A stretch of 34,509 nucleotides of DNA, taken from positions 1-34,509 of the forward strand of contig JAFIEV010000039.1 in the NCBI GenBank assembly GCA_020832305.1, in the 5' to 3' direction. The stretch comes from Cyclobacteriaceae bacterium (GTDB taxonomy: Bacteria; Bacteroidota; Bacteroidia; Cytophagales; Cyclobacteriaceae). The notes beneath the pieces were generated by a model. It ran no database searches. It was not told the origin of the DNA and saw nothing but the letters and a program-made list of their open reading frames with translations. Of this stretch, positions 21,924-30,788 are shown in pieces (the stretch's first letter is position 1; the number at the start of each line of letters is the position of its first letter). Made by a program: the position numbers and the translations under genes.

Positions 21924-23783
21924 CTACTCCAACAGTACTTTTTCTCTCTTAGGGTACCTTACTTCATATTGAAAGTTAATGTCTCTTTGTTGCTGAGGTA
22001 CTACATTTAATTCCCAGCTTAGTCTGCCCCTTTTGCTGTCAAACTGTCCGTTACCTACTTCTACAGCATTGACCGTAATGTCACTGACTACTGAAACAGG
22101 TATTTGGTCATATAAGGTGAGTTTTATGGGTATTGATTTCGTGTTGCGCACCATTATTTTGAATCCCCGTGTCTCAACCACATTACTTCCTATAGATCGC
22201 GATTTTGAAAATTGTTCATTTTTTTCACGGCCAATGACAATGTTCTTATCACGTCCAAGCGAAATATCCAGGGTATCTTGAAGTGCTTTGGCATCAAGGA
22301 TTGACCTTCCAACATAAGCATCCTCAAAATATAAATTGGCCTCTCCTTCCAGGAGGTTATACTTGTCCCAATGTATTACCCTTGCCACCAAAAAAGCATT
22401 TTTATCAAGTTTGGGAATGGCATAATATTCATAGATCGCATCTATATTCAGCTTTTTCAAATCCACCAGTAACTTATCTCCATTTGACTTAATGCTATAA
22501 GGAGTTTGCACTTCTATTTCAACCGTGGTTTGGTTTTCAATTACAGTAGTTGTAATGTTTTGGGCTATATTATTCGCCCTGCTTACCTGTACCCCGGGTG
22601 CTCTGCCCTGGACTCCATATCCTACCACCACCACTTCTGAAAGTTGTGAAATATCTTCCTGCATGCGTACATTAATTTCAGGCTTATTTATCAGAACTTC
22701 TTCCGTTATCATCCCGACAAACGAAAAGATCAATTGTGTGGCCCCGTTCGGAAGGGTAAGACTATAATTACCTCCGGCATCTGTTACCGTACCTATACTG
22801 CTTCCCTTAACCACTATATTGACTCCAGGAAGCGGGCTGCCGTCATCTGCCAAAACCCGTCCTTTTACATTTCCCAGAGAAGCTGTAAGACCATAGATTG
22901 CTTTTTCAATAATTGTATTTCTTGCATAGTTCAGGTTCCAGGTAATCAACTCCGGGATTACACTACTTTGGTTAGGGGTGCCATTAGAGAAACGAAGTTT
23001 AACATCTTTCCAGTCCACACCGGTATTTTGATGCACTTCTGCTTTATACGTTAATTCCAGTGGGCTTTTTATATCCTGAACCCGAATGTCATATTTTGGG
23101 TACCAACCCGCATTAGATACCAGGTAAGTAATTTGAAAACTGCCATTTGTCTGAAAGTCTGAATTGATTCTTATTTCTATTTCGCTGCTGGGTAAAGTAT
23201 TTTGTTGATTTAACTCCCGCAATTGATTTTCTAATCTGCCTTGTTCTTGCTTTTTTTGACCAATCCCTTTTTTTATGTTGATTTCTTCATCCTTGATTTT
23301 TGAAATTTCACTTTCATAAAAATCAATGGCTTGCTTTAAATGAATGATGGAAGCTCCGGCATGTTGTCCGCCAAGGTTTTTATTGGCGTTTAAAAGGCTG
23401 AGTTTTTCATGGAGTACTTCCAATCTTGCATTCTCTTTCGAAACCGAAAGTTCAATTAACTCAATGGCCTTTTTCAGGCTGTCAATTTTTGTGTCCTTTT
23501 TCAATTCATTCAAATAATTCAACTTATGGTTTACCGAAAGAATGGTAAAATCGCCTTCAGCTTTTACCCGGATGCTTTTTTCATCTAAAAAAGGAGAGAG
23601 GTTTTTCATTTGCAGGATAGTCTTTCCGCTCGGGAGGATTGTCGTGCCAGTCTCAAAAATTTGCGCTCCGTTTAGAAATACTGTAACTTCTGCAATTTCT
23701 GTTTTTAATTGCTTTTCATTGAAATGCTGCCCAAATGCTGCATTCAGGACCAATAAGAATGCGAGTGTGATAATCTGTCTCAT
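21924..23783 (-). CDS. DUF4139/DUF4140 (MuiA-like) secreted protein with SusC-type regulatory insert
   Basis: A 619-residue exported protein. It has a signal peptide (1-18, ITLAFLLVLNAAFG) and a DUF4140-type N-terminal domain (about 25-95). A long charged coiled coil follows (about 100-195), then the DUF4139 beta-rich region (from about 205, with NAGWYPKYDIR and VDWKDVKLRFSNGTP) continuing to the C-terminus. Inserted at about 303-375 is a carboxypeptidase-D-regulatory-like beta domain (GRVLADDGSPLPGVNIVVKG...GTVTDAGGNYSL). It is followed by SEVVVVGYGVQ (382-392), the sequence normally found before the plug of SusC-family TonB-dependent receptors. The family is linked to mucoidy control in other bacteria, but its biochemical role is unknown. 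ATG 23783 is chosen because it gives a clean signal peptide. Confidence 0.9.
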   Translation of the reverse strand: MRQIITLAFLLVLNAAFGQHFNEKQLKTEIAEVTVFLNGAQIFETGTTILPSGKTILQMKNLSPFLDEKSIRVKAEGDFTILSVNHKLNYLNELKKDTKIDSLKKAIELIELSVSKENARLEVLHEKLSLLNANKNLGGQHAGASIIHLKQAIDFYESEISKIKDEEINIKKGIGQKKQEQGRLENQLRELNQQNTLPSSEIEIRINSDFQTNGSFQITYLVSNAGWYPKYDIRVQDIKSPLELTYKAEVHQNTGVDWKDVKLRFSNGTPNQSSVIPELITWNLNYARNTIIEKAIYGLTASLGNVKGRVLADDGSPLPGVNIVVKGSSIGTVTDAGGNYSLTLPNGATQLIFSFVGMITEEVLINKPEINVRMQEDISQLSEVVVVGYGVQGRAPGVQVSRANNIAQNITTTVIENQTTVEIEVQTPYSIKSNGDKLLVDLKKLNIDAIYEYYAIPKLDKNAFLVARVIHWDKYNLLEGEANLYFEDAYVGRSILDAKALQDTLDISLGRDKNIVIGREKNEQFSKSRSIGSNVVETRGFKIMVRNTKSIPIKLTLYDQIPVSVVSDITVNAVEVGNGQFDSKRGRLSWELNVVPQQQRDINFQYEVRYPKREKVLLE

Positions 23784-24114
23784 AATTTTTCGATTTATCA
23801 CAGGATGCAATCAATAGGTCTTTTCCATACTTTGAAAAAAGTTTTTTTTAAATCAGGATGGTTTAACTTTTCAGATGGGTCTTGATGCCAGGGTAATTGA
23901 GGGCTTATGAGAAGATAATAAAAAACACAAAGGGGTTGATTATAAAGCAGATAAAGTATAATAAATCCTCGTAAAAGGTCTTTAACTGGCATAATGGCGA
24001 CCGAAATCTAAGGTAGGAGAGAACAACTGAAAAATAATAGACATACGAAAGACTACCAGACACTTCGGATAGGGAAATATTTGTATGTCTTAAAAGAAAA
24101 GTTCGCACTTTTAT
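23784..24114. other. Spacer without a convincing gene
   Basis: About 330 bp between the DUF4139 start and the stop of the next minus-strand gene. Short overlapping frames exist on the minus strand, but their translations look random and lack starts with any leader. An 8-bp inverted repeat (AGACATAC at 24039-24046, complement at 24083-24090) is the only structure noted. Confidence 0.4.
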
Positions 24115-24600
24115 TCATATTCCATTAACCATTAAAGTAAACTCCTTTGTTGCCAAATTAATCCAAATTCTCCAATAGCAATCTCCCCCATCATCTGGCC
24201 ATATAATGCTTTTACTTAATTCTTGTCGTTGAAAAACATATTCTCCAGAATCTAATTCAACGGGATAATCTAAAAGTCTACATACACAATTAATAAATAC
24301 CATTTTTTCATCTTTATCATTTATATATGGAATATATTGCCTTCTAAATTTATTAATGGTACTTGTTGATAAATAGACAGAATATTCAACATGTTCACGG
24401 GAAACCGCATTCTTGATAATTTTATCAGCAATTGTAAAATCAGATCTGGTCATTACAAATCCAGATTTATAATTTCCTTTACACTGATATTCAATGAATA
24501 AAGAATCTGGTTCCAATATTTCATATGTATACTCTAGTTTGTAGGGTTGGCAATTGGATAGTATAAGAAAAATCACAAAATAATATAGACTTTGATGCAT
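24115..24600 (-). CDS. Hypothetical lipoprotein
   Basis: A 161-residue protein starting at ATG 24600 with a short signal sequence (SLYYFVIFLIL) and lipobox LSNC, lipidated at C17. The mature part is mixed alpha/beta, with IEYQCKGNYKSGFVMTR, two further cysteines in VINCVC-like FINCVCRLLDYP and a Trp-rich C-terminal section (WPDDGGDCYWRIW). I recognise no family. The upstream frame continues to an ATG at 24675, but that start would bury the signal sequence, so 24600 is preferred. It is probably anchored in the inner or outer membrane facing the periplasm. Neighbours on both sides are separated by 240-330 bp, so it is probably monocistronic. Confidence 0.75.
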   Translation of the reverse strand: MHQSLYYFVIFLILSNCQPYKLEYTYEILEPDSLFIEYQCKGNYKSGFVMTRSDFTIADKIIKNAVSREHVEYSVYLSTSTINKFRRQYIPYINDKDEKMVFINCVCRLLDYPVELDSGEYVFQRQELSKSIIWPDDGGDCYWRIWINLATKEFTLMVNGI

Positions 24601-24920
24601 GTCGCAAAGGAATTTATGCAAATCTAACCGGGGTTTTGCAGATCTATATATAAAGTTATGGTCATTTATTGCCATAAATCGGTTTTTCTGAAAAAGTATC
24701 CCTAAGGAATGTATTTTTAGTCAATTAAAATAAATCAACAGGCCAGGCGATTCACAGATCGACTTAAGCAGGCAGCTTCGCAAAAAGGATGGAAGGTGAA
24801 TTTTTAGATTTATCCGAGGCAATAAAAACACAAAGGGCTGCATGAATAGCACCAGTAGGCATGTACGCCATTCTCTGCTTGCATTCATCTCCATAGAAGA
24901 TGATTGGATGTTGCTGTGCT

Positions 24921-26228
24921 TTAGTCTTGCATTGTGGGGGGTGCAATAAGCAACTCTTCCATGATATTACCAAGTTCAGTTCGATTCATTTTTTGCACTA
25001 TATATCCTTGCCTTGCACCTGCTTTTTTTCGCCATATAAAACTACAATCAGCCTGTATATCAATATATCCATCCTTTTCTATATCCCAGTAATCTTTCAA
25101 ACCTCTCACTGCCAAAAGTACTGCAGTAAGATCTGCGGTATGATGATCCCAATTCTCTCTGCCTGCCCGGCCCCTGTGCAGCTCGTACGATCTTCTTACC
25201 GGATTATCGCGGGGCGTAAATCGCAACTTGTCACCTATGTGAATGCTATGTCCGATCTCGCGGCCTGCAAATATTATATATCCGGGCCAGTTGTTTATTG
25301 CATAAACAGCCGCAGCAGCATCTCTTGTAAAATTGACATTATCAATGGCCGGATCCACAGGAAAATTTCCCCCCATATTAATCCAGACGCTTACCTTTTT
25401 TTCCGCCAATTCATACCCGGATAATGCTGAAATAGTATCGGGCTTACTTTTTAGCAGTTGCTCTATATTTGAAGAATATCCAATCGTCGCTATCACAACC
25501 GAGCTATCAGGCTTGGAGGCAAGGATTTTCCTGTACAATGCTACAGCGTCGGGAGCATGATCATTCGATTCAAGCTGGTGAGGAAATTCGGAAGCAATTG
25601 AATCGAGAAAAACAGATGCTGAAGTGTAGAAACCGGTACCTTTTTTGGGCGCTCCCACAGGAATATCAGGGCGGCCGTAATATGTATTAACCACATTGAC
25701 TACAGGGGCCGACTTAGGATAACTTGAGGAAACCATGGTTGCAAGAATTTCTACTTCGCCGTAATCTGCCATTTTGTGCAGAATCGCCATTGCAGCAAGA
25801 TCGTCGCAATCGGTCATCATATCTGTATCCAAAATGAGTCTGACTGTATCTTTAGGCTGATCATTCACTATTACTATTTTCAGCTCTGCCTCTGTAAGTC
25901 CGCCAGCTTTGGCCTGCATGACTGACCTGTGTACATCAGATTTATCTGTGATCATACCATTGAATGATGCCGCAATTTTCTTTGGATTTATTTCCTCGCC
26001 AGACAGGAAAGGTTTTTCTACAAATTGCAAATACATCGAATCATGGAGCCATGACTTAGTATTCTCCTCTTTGCTTATGGTACATGAGCTTATCGCCAAT
26101 GGAATAACACAGAAAAGTATGAGGATCAACTTAATTGCTCTTATAGGGTAAATAAAAGGTCTGCTTATAGTGAAAAGTATTTTCCATGTTGAAAAGTATT
26201 TCGGGAATTTATTCATGTTTTCAAGCAT
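24921..26228 (-). CDS. Nucleoside-hydrolase-like lipoprotein
   Basis: A 435-residue protein. It has a long N-terminal signal region ending in the lipobox ISSC (C49) after a hydrophobic helix (about 33-47). An unassigned ~65-residue polar segment follows, then a hydrolase core starting at about 128. The acidic calcium-site motif LDTDMMTDCDDLAAMAIL (133-150) resembles the DxDPGxDD motif of inosine/uridine-preferring nucleoside hydrolases, but two residues longer (DTD-x3-DCDD). This variant occurs in Bacteroidota exported members. The later NMGGNFP and WDHHTADLTAVLLAVRG segments also fit. It would hydrolyse N-glycosidic bonds of nucleosides or related compounds in the periplasm; substrate unknown. 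The 48-residue pre-lipobox region is unusually long, and an alternative start at 26216 (M5) barely shortens it. It lies 15 nt downstream of the FISUMP gene, probably in one operon. Confidence 0.8.
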   Translation of the reverse strand: MLENMNKFPKYFSTWKILFTISRPFIYPIRAIKLILILFCVIPLAISSCTISKEENTKSWLHDSMYLQFVEKPFLSGEEINPKKIAASFNGMITDKSDVHRSVMQAKAGGLTEAELKIVIVNDQPKDTVRLILDTDMMTDCDDLAAMAILHKMADYGEVEILATMVSSSYPKSAPVVNVVNTYYGRPDIPVGAPKKGTGFYTSASVFLDSIASEFPHQLESNDHAPDAVALYRKILASKPDSSVVIATIGYSSNIEQLLKSKPDTISALSGYELAEKKVSVWINMGGNFPVDPAIDNVNFTRDAAAAVYAINNWPGYIIFAGREIGHSIHIGDKLRFTPRDNPVRRSYELHRGRAGRENWDHHTADLTAVLLAVRGLKDYWDIEKDGYIDIQADCSFIWRKKAGARQGYIVQKMNRTELGNIMEELLIAPPTMQD

Positions 26229-26243
26229 AAAAATCGAACTGAT

Positions 26244-27185
26244 TTATTCAGGACCCTGAGAGTCCCTGACACATCGTACAGAAAATTGATTCTGTTTATT
26301 GCTGATTCCGTTGTACAGATTATCGCTATGGTAATAGATAATCCAAAACCTGGCGGTAACCCTTGAAACAGCCCATGAGGAAACGGGCTCAAACGTTGCA
26401 CTCCACCAGGTGCCATTATAACCAATGTCACCAAAATGCCCATTGCCGTAACGACTGCCCCCTGGAAGCGCAGAAAAACCTGATTCATTTGTCGCTCCGG
26501 AATTAGGGTTGCTCCATCTGGGATGCTCATCTGGTAAAGATCGTTTACTTTTCAGCTTTCCGCCGGTAGCACTTTGGAGTCGGCCAAAAGAACGGGCAAC
26601 CTTATCTCCGAGGTAATCGGTCAAAACCGTCCAATCCTCATCGGTCGGGACGTGCCAGCCCGTGGGGCAGAGTCCTCGCCTATCGTCTACAGCATACCAA
26701 TTGTATAGAGCCCCGTAAGCATTAAGCACTTCAGCATCTGAATGTAATCCATCAATCTCGGCATGCGGATAAATGGTATATGCTCCGGCATTGGTGCTTT
26801 GCCAGTCGATTTGCTTATCAGATGGTATAAGGTTGCCATTGTTATAATGTTTTACCCGAAGGTTTTCTGTCATCCATTCCTGTTTGCCAATGATAACAGT
26901 TGGGTATTCATTGCCATCAATATCAGTTACGGAAGAAGTGGCAGGTTCGGAGTTAACCCCATAAATGGAGGTAAAATTTGATTCCATATCTTTTTCATGA
27001 GCCGTAATTTGCCGGGAAATGGCCATCGAGGCAGGCCCTGTGTTGCGCACTTCATCTGTAATCATTGTAGACTCATCACTGCCTGGAGTCTTGACGCCAA
27101 TGTGTCGATTCATTTCTTGTCCCTGCAACACTGATAAACCCGGTATTAACAAGCAAGCTGCAATAAATTTTACCTTCAAAACCAT
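26244..27185 (-). CDS. FISUMP-domain exported protein
   Basis: A 313-residue secreted protein with a signal peptide (1-22, LLIPGLSVLQG). The C-terminal FISUMP (Fibrobacter succinogenes major paralogous) domain runs from about residue 88. Hallmarks are DIDGNEYPTVIIGKQEWMTENL, YGALYNWYAV, LCPTGWHVPTDEDW, SGFSALPGG and the terminal SVRCVRD. These domains are typical of Bacteroidota and Fibrobacterota cell-surface proteins, with unknown biochemical role; the fold is related to C-type-lectin/formylglycine-like domains. Residues 23-85 are a polar linker. No type IX secretion tail is evident. It is the upstream partner of the nucleoside-hydrolase-like lipoprotein. Confidence 0.92.
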   Translation of the reverse strand: MVLKVKFIAACLLIPGLSVLQGQEMNRHIGVKTPGSDESTMITDEVRNTGPASMAISRQITAHEKDMESNFTSIYGVNSEPATSSVTDIDGNEYPTVIIGKQEWMTENLRVKHYNNGNLIPSDKQIDWQSTNAGAYTIYPHAEIDGLHSDAEVLNAYGALYNWYAVDDRRGLCPTGWHVPTDEDWTVLTDYLGDKVARSFGRLQSATGGKLKSKRSLPDEHPRWSNPNSGATNESGFSALPGGSRYGNGHFGDIGYNGTWWSATFEPVSSWAVSRVTARFWIIYYHSDNLYNGISNKQNQFSVRCVRDSQGPE

Positions 27186-27281
27186 TCGATGATATAATTA
27201 CATTGAATATAGACATGATTTTCAGTATTCCAGAAGATCCAATCGCTTTTTTGTTATTGTAATAATACAATCATCGAACTT

Positions 27282-28925
27282 TTACAGCCTGCTTATTTCA
27301 AAGTTGCTTCTTAAAGCAGTGAGAAGTGGTCTGTCCCGTTCATAAATATCCCTCCTAAAATACACAGTGCCACTATCATCGGCCCATGCCGTCAGGTATA
27401 TAAGATGCACCTGTAATGGATTTTTAAGATTTATCGTTCTGGTAACACCCTCTGACAGAACTTTATCGATCTGGCGGGGTGGCCAGGCATCGTTTCCTTC
27501 CAGTAGTAATTTAGCAAATTCTATGGGTTTGTTCATTCTTATACATCCTGAGCTAAAAGTTCTTTCGGCATGCCTGAAGAGATTTCGGGTAGGCGTATCA
27601 TGGATATACACATGGTAGCTGTTGGGAAACATAAACTTTACCCTTCCAAGTGCATTTTCCGGACCTGGCTCCTGGCGTATACTATATGGAAAAGGCTTAT
27701 TAGCAAATGATTTCCAATCTATGGTTTGCGGGTTTACTTTTTGTCCGCCATGGGTAATTACACTCATCTTTTTTTGATCCAGATAAGCGGGGTTTTTTAT
27801 AACCGCCGGAATTACGTCATTCCGAAGTATGGTTGGGGGGATAGTCCAGTCGGGATTCAGCACCAGATGCGTCATTACAGCGCTGAAAACCGGTGTTTTT
27901 CTGTACGGCCTTCCAACGATTACCTCTGTTTCAAATACGGTTTCATTTTTCTCAACAAGCTGCAGGTTAAAGTTTGCAATGTTGGTAAGTATATATTTCT
28001 CACCAAGGTCTTCACTAAGCCATCGCCATCGCTCAAGGTTTGCTTCAATGGCAGCAATGCGTTCTTCTATCGTGATGTTGAGGGTCTCATAGCTGCTTTT
28101 CCCAAGCACCCCATCAGCTTCAAGGCCATTTCTCATCTGGAATTTAACCACCTGCTTATGAAGGGTCTCATCAAAAAGGTTTTCATCGTCTGTATCGGGC
28201 AGAATGGGGCCTTGGGTAAATGACAATCTTTTGCGCAGTTGGGCCACTGCGGAGTCAACCATGCCTTTCTCCATTTTTCTATGCGCTGTTACGAAAGGTT
28301 CCCATCCGCCTTCGGCTTGTATCTCCCTGTATTTGGTCAATGCCTTTCGCAGGTTACGATATTCCCGGTGGTTTGGTATAAGATTATTCAAACTTTGGGC
28401 TACGATTTTATTTTCCAGGGTGCTGTCAATGTACACTCCCCAATCGATATTCGCATTGCGCTGAGCGGCGTGCCACTGGGCGTTTATTTCCTCGGGATCT
28501 ACTTTCCCTTCTGACAGATGCGCCGAAAGCAGCAGGTAGGCATCGGTAAGCAATAGCTCAAGCTGCACCACATCGTCGGCCTCTGGTACATCAGCATTGG
28601 TGATTTTTTCGGTTAATGAATCAATTTTTGGCAGATGGTAATCTACAGGGTTGAGGCCTTCATCTCCTACACTGCGGATAAAGCTGATCAGTTCCTCTAC
28701 ATTTTCACGGCTGTTCCAGCGGGTGGTCATGGAGGCACCCAATTTGCTGTAGAATTCATAGATCAGGTCAGGCTGATATATGTCGCCCTGGACTGTATCT
28801 GCCTTTTCCATAGATTCAATTTTACTTTGAAGCTTATTTCTTACCTCCCTTTTCAGGTTCCATTGTTTACATGCCGAAAACAGAAATAAAATACTTATAA
28901 GAAGGCCAAAAAGGAACCTATTCAT
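27282..28925 (-). CDS. L,D-transpeptidase lipoprotein (YcbB/LdtD type)
   Basis: A 547-residue murein L,D-transpeptidase that makes meso-DAP to meso-DAP crosslinks in peptidoglycan. Order of parts: lipoprotein signal (MNRFLFGLLISILFLFSAC, lipidated C19), N-terminal scaffold (about 45-215), a peptidoglycan-binding helix bundle (about 245-283, VVKFQMRNGLEADGVLG) and the YkuD catalytic domain (about 310-460). The catalytic motif contains H442 (YIHDTP) and SSGCIRM with C461 and R463. The capping segment with HGGQKVNP is present. Length fits the YcbB group. ATG 28925 is chosen over an in-frame one 21 nt upstream because it starts the lipoprotein signal directly. It is monocistronic, with its own -7 element. 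Confidence 0.94.
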   Translation of the reverse strand: MNRFLFGLLISILFLFSACKQWNLKREVRNKLQSKIESMEKADTVQGDIYQPDLIYEFYSKLGASMTTRWNSRENVEELISFIRSVGDEGLNPVDYHLPKIDSLTEKITNADVPEADDVVQLELLLTDAYLLLSAHLSEGKVDPEEINAQWHAAQRNANIDWGVYIDSTLENKIVAQSLNNLIPNHREYRNLRKALTKYREIQAEGGWEPFVTAHRKMEKGMVDSAVAQLRKRLSFTQGPILPDTDDENLFDETLHKQVVKFQMRNGLEADGVLGKSSYETLNITIEERIAAIEANLERWRWLSEDLGEKYILTNIANFNLQLVEKNETVFETEVIVGRPYRKTPVFSAVMTHLVLNPDWTIPPTILRNDVIPAVIKNPAYLDQKKMSVITHGGQKVNPQTIDWKSFANKPFPYSIRQEPGPENALGRVKFMFPNSYHVYIHDTPTRNLFRHAERTFSSGCIRMNKPIEFAKLLLEGNDAWPPRQIDKVLSEGVTRTINLKNPLQVHLIYLTAWADDSGTVYFRRDIYERDRPLLTALRSNFEISRL

Positions 28926-28958
28926 TTTTACACACATACGATACAATCATTTTTTACA

Positions 28959-28966
28959 CAAATATA
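28959..28966 (-). promoter_or_regulatory. -7 promoter element for the L,D-transpeptidase gene
   Basis: On the minus strand TATATTTG matches TAnnTTTG exactly, 33 nt upstream of ATG 28925. This spacing supports the chosen start. No clear -33 element. Confidence 0.5.
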
Positions 28967-29029
28967 ACAATGTCAAAAATTTTTGGTTTTTCTTGTTTAA
29001 ATGTAATGAAACCACAAGCCATAATTTCT

Positions 29030-29470
29030 ATGACTACAGAAGCAGTATTTGGATTGGCCAGCGCGCTGGCTTTCTTCTCATGGATAGCTTTGTTCATTTT
29101 TTATCCGAGAAAATGGATATACCAAATTCTCTTTTCAGGGGTGTTGATGCTTTTAGCCCTCACCTACCTTGTTTATGTGATACCCGGACTGTTTGGAAGC
29201 CCTGAAGGCGGATTTAACAGCCTCACAGAAGTACGAGCTTTGTTTAAAAGCGATGAGGCTTTACTGGCCGGATGGATTCATTATCTGGCGTTTGATCTTT
29301 TTGTTGGCATTTGGATTACCAAAGATGCCTGGGACAGGAATATCAGCCGATGGTTGGTTTTCCCATGCCTGTTGCTGACCTTTATGCTGGGACCCGCCGG
29401 ACTATTGGTCTATTTTGTAATCAGGGGCATTAAAACGCTTCAATTCAGGCAGAGTCCGTATCTCCCTTGA
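29030..29470 (+). CDS. ABA4-like (DUF4281) membrane protein
   Basis: A 146-residue protein with four hydrophobic helices (about 4-24, 29-52, 77-98 and 105-130). The conserved LAGWIHYLAFDLFVGIWITKDA block, and GPAGLLVYFVIRG near the C-terminus, are the hallmarks of the ABA4-like family. In plants ABA4 is needed for neoxanthin synthesis; bacterial members are uncharacterised and may act on carotenoids or other lipids. Start choice is uncertain: ATG 29030 begins right before the first helix, with in-frame alternatives at 29006 and 28970. It is transcribed divergently from the L,D-transpeptidase gene. The 29471-29704 stretch after it holds no recognisable gene. Confidence 0.85.
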   Translation: MTTEAVFGLASALAFFSWIALFIFYPRKWIYQILFSGVLMLLALTYLVYVIPGLFGSPEGGFNSLTEVRALFKSDEALLAGWIHYLAFDLFVGIWITKDAWDRNISRWLVFPCLLLTFMLGPAGLLVYFVIRGIKTLQFRQSPYLP

Positions 29471-29704
29471 TATTATTTCCTCCTGGTACAGCTGAGTAAT
29501 TTGTGATACTTTTGGGGAATTACATAAAGGAAGGATCCAGATCTATCGGCAATGTAATCTTACAGTAATAAAACTTTAAACTTATCACACACCTAACAGT
29601 ACGCCTAAGAGCTTTTGAAGATTGCTTTCTGATAATATTAGTCTATTCAAATGAACTTGAACATGAATAAATGCCAGTTTTGCACATTCACTTAGGCAAA
29701 TTAT

Positions 29705-30232
29705 GTGTATATATGCACAAGTACATATGCGCCATGGAAGAACTTATTGAAATATCAGCTACAGTTATTATATGTTGTAAGTCAGCATGTTCCTTTCAAA
29801 CCTAATATCCAACAGCTGGCTAACAAAACGGGTATTCACAGAAATTCAATTAATAATTATCTCTACTTTCTTCAGGAAGCTAAATTGCTAAATTTACTTT
29901 ACCTTGAGGGTATCAGTGTTGCAGGATTGCAAAAACCAGAAAAGATATTTATTGACAACACCAATGTACTTTATGCTTTAGCAACCGTAAGACCAAACAT
30001 TGGGACTGTCAGGGAAATTTTTTTCAACAACCAATTGAATACAACTACCCAATTGAACCATGGAAAAACTGCCGATTTCATAATCAATAATAAATATGCT
30101 TTTGAGATTGGAGGTAAAAATAAAGGCAGAAGTCAGATTAAAAATACTGAACAAGTCTTTTTGGTTAAAGATGAGGCTATTTTCCCTTTTTCCAATACCC
30201 TTCCATTGTGGATATTCGGATTTTTATATTGA
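29705..30232 (+). pseudogene. C-terminal remnant of an AAA/DUF4143 ATPase
   Basis: The ~160 recognisable residues align with the C-terminal part of the intact ATPase at 30789-31985. FKPNIQQLANK matches FKPNISALARK, and LQKPEKIFIDNTN matches LQKPEKVYLENTN. EIGGKNKG matches EVGGKNKN, and LPLWIFGFLY matches VPLWLFGFMY. No Walker A, Walker B or arginine-finger region is present, and nothing upstream encodes it. The remnant starts at the module boundary corresponding to about residue 240 of the intact copy. It is more diverged than the neighbouring fragment at 30316, so it derives from an older, distinct paralogue. It may still be transcribed, but it cannot be a working ATPase. Confidence 0.8.
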
Positions 30233-30315
30233 ATTCAGATACAGCAAACCCTTCATTATGTGCGATTACACCACCAGCAGTTGCTCCGATTGCCAGCGTT
30301 AAAATAACAAACTCT

Positions 30316-30582
30316 CCATCCATTGCCTGGGATGATCTGCTGACCCGGCCTAATGAATGAACTCGCTGCAGAAATTGTGGGTATCGTACAACCCATACCT
30401 TTAATTAAAAAATATCTCCGGTATGCTTACCTTCCCCTGTATCGTGAAAGCATTCCTGAAGAAATACCCATGCGTCTTAATCAAACGATAAATACGGTGG
30501 TAGAAACCGATCTGGCGTTTATAGCGGGCTATAATCAGGGGACGGCATTCAAAATCAAGAAATTGTTGGGTGTATTGGCTTG
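30316..30582 (+). pseudogene. Frameshifted internal duplicate of the AAA/DUF4143 ATPase gene
   Basis: 30329-30579 is nearly identical in DNA to 31291-31537 within the intact ATPase gene (codons about 168-249). Only scattered substitutions occur, plus a net 4-nt insertion near 30348-30360 that breaks the frame. After the insertion the frame continues as LAAEIVGIVQPIP...FKIKKLLGVLA and stops at TGA. It has no P-loop or C-terminal module. The high identity indicates recent duplication or gene conversion. DNA just downstream (30583-30661) encodes a short frame, DNKKWGAKLSDDELNEWL, that belongs to neither ATPase and may be another remnant. Confidence 0.85.
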
Positions 30583-30759
30583 ATAATAAAAAATGGGGGG
30601 CAAAATTAAGTGATGATGAACTTAATGAATGGCTGACTTCTAATAAAAGAAGTTTGCTTTAAATTTTCGATGTATGACTCCATATGGAACTACCGCGTTG
30701 GAGAAATAAGATCGGTGGAGAAAATCTATTTTTTGTCTTTTTTTATCAACAAAACACTA

Positions 30760-30767
30760 TATTTTTG
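30760..30767 (+). promoter_or_regulatory. -7 promoter element for the intact ATPase gene
   Basis: TATTTTTG fits TAnnTTTG and lies 21 nt before ATG 30789. This supports that start over an upstream in-frame ATG at 30684 that would lie in front of the promoter. A TTTG near 30732-30735 is a possible -33 element at longer than usual spacing. Confidence 0.45.
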
Positions 30768-30788
30768 TCATATGTAAATGACATTTAT

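Noticed and set aside
24764-24973. 69-codon frame upstream of the small lipoprotein gene
   Set aside because: It overlaps the end of the nucleoside-hydrolase-like gene in another frame and has no recognisable features.
30353-30583. 76-codon frame as an independent small gene
   Set aside because: It is the frame restored after a 4-nt insertion in a near-identical duplicate of codons about 175-249 of the downstream ATPase.
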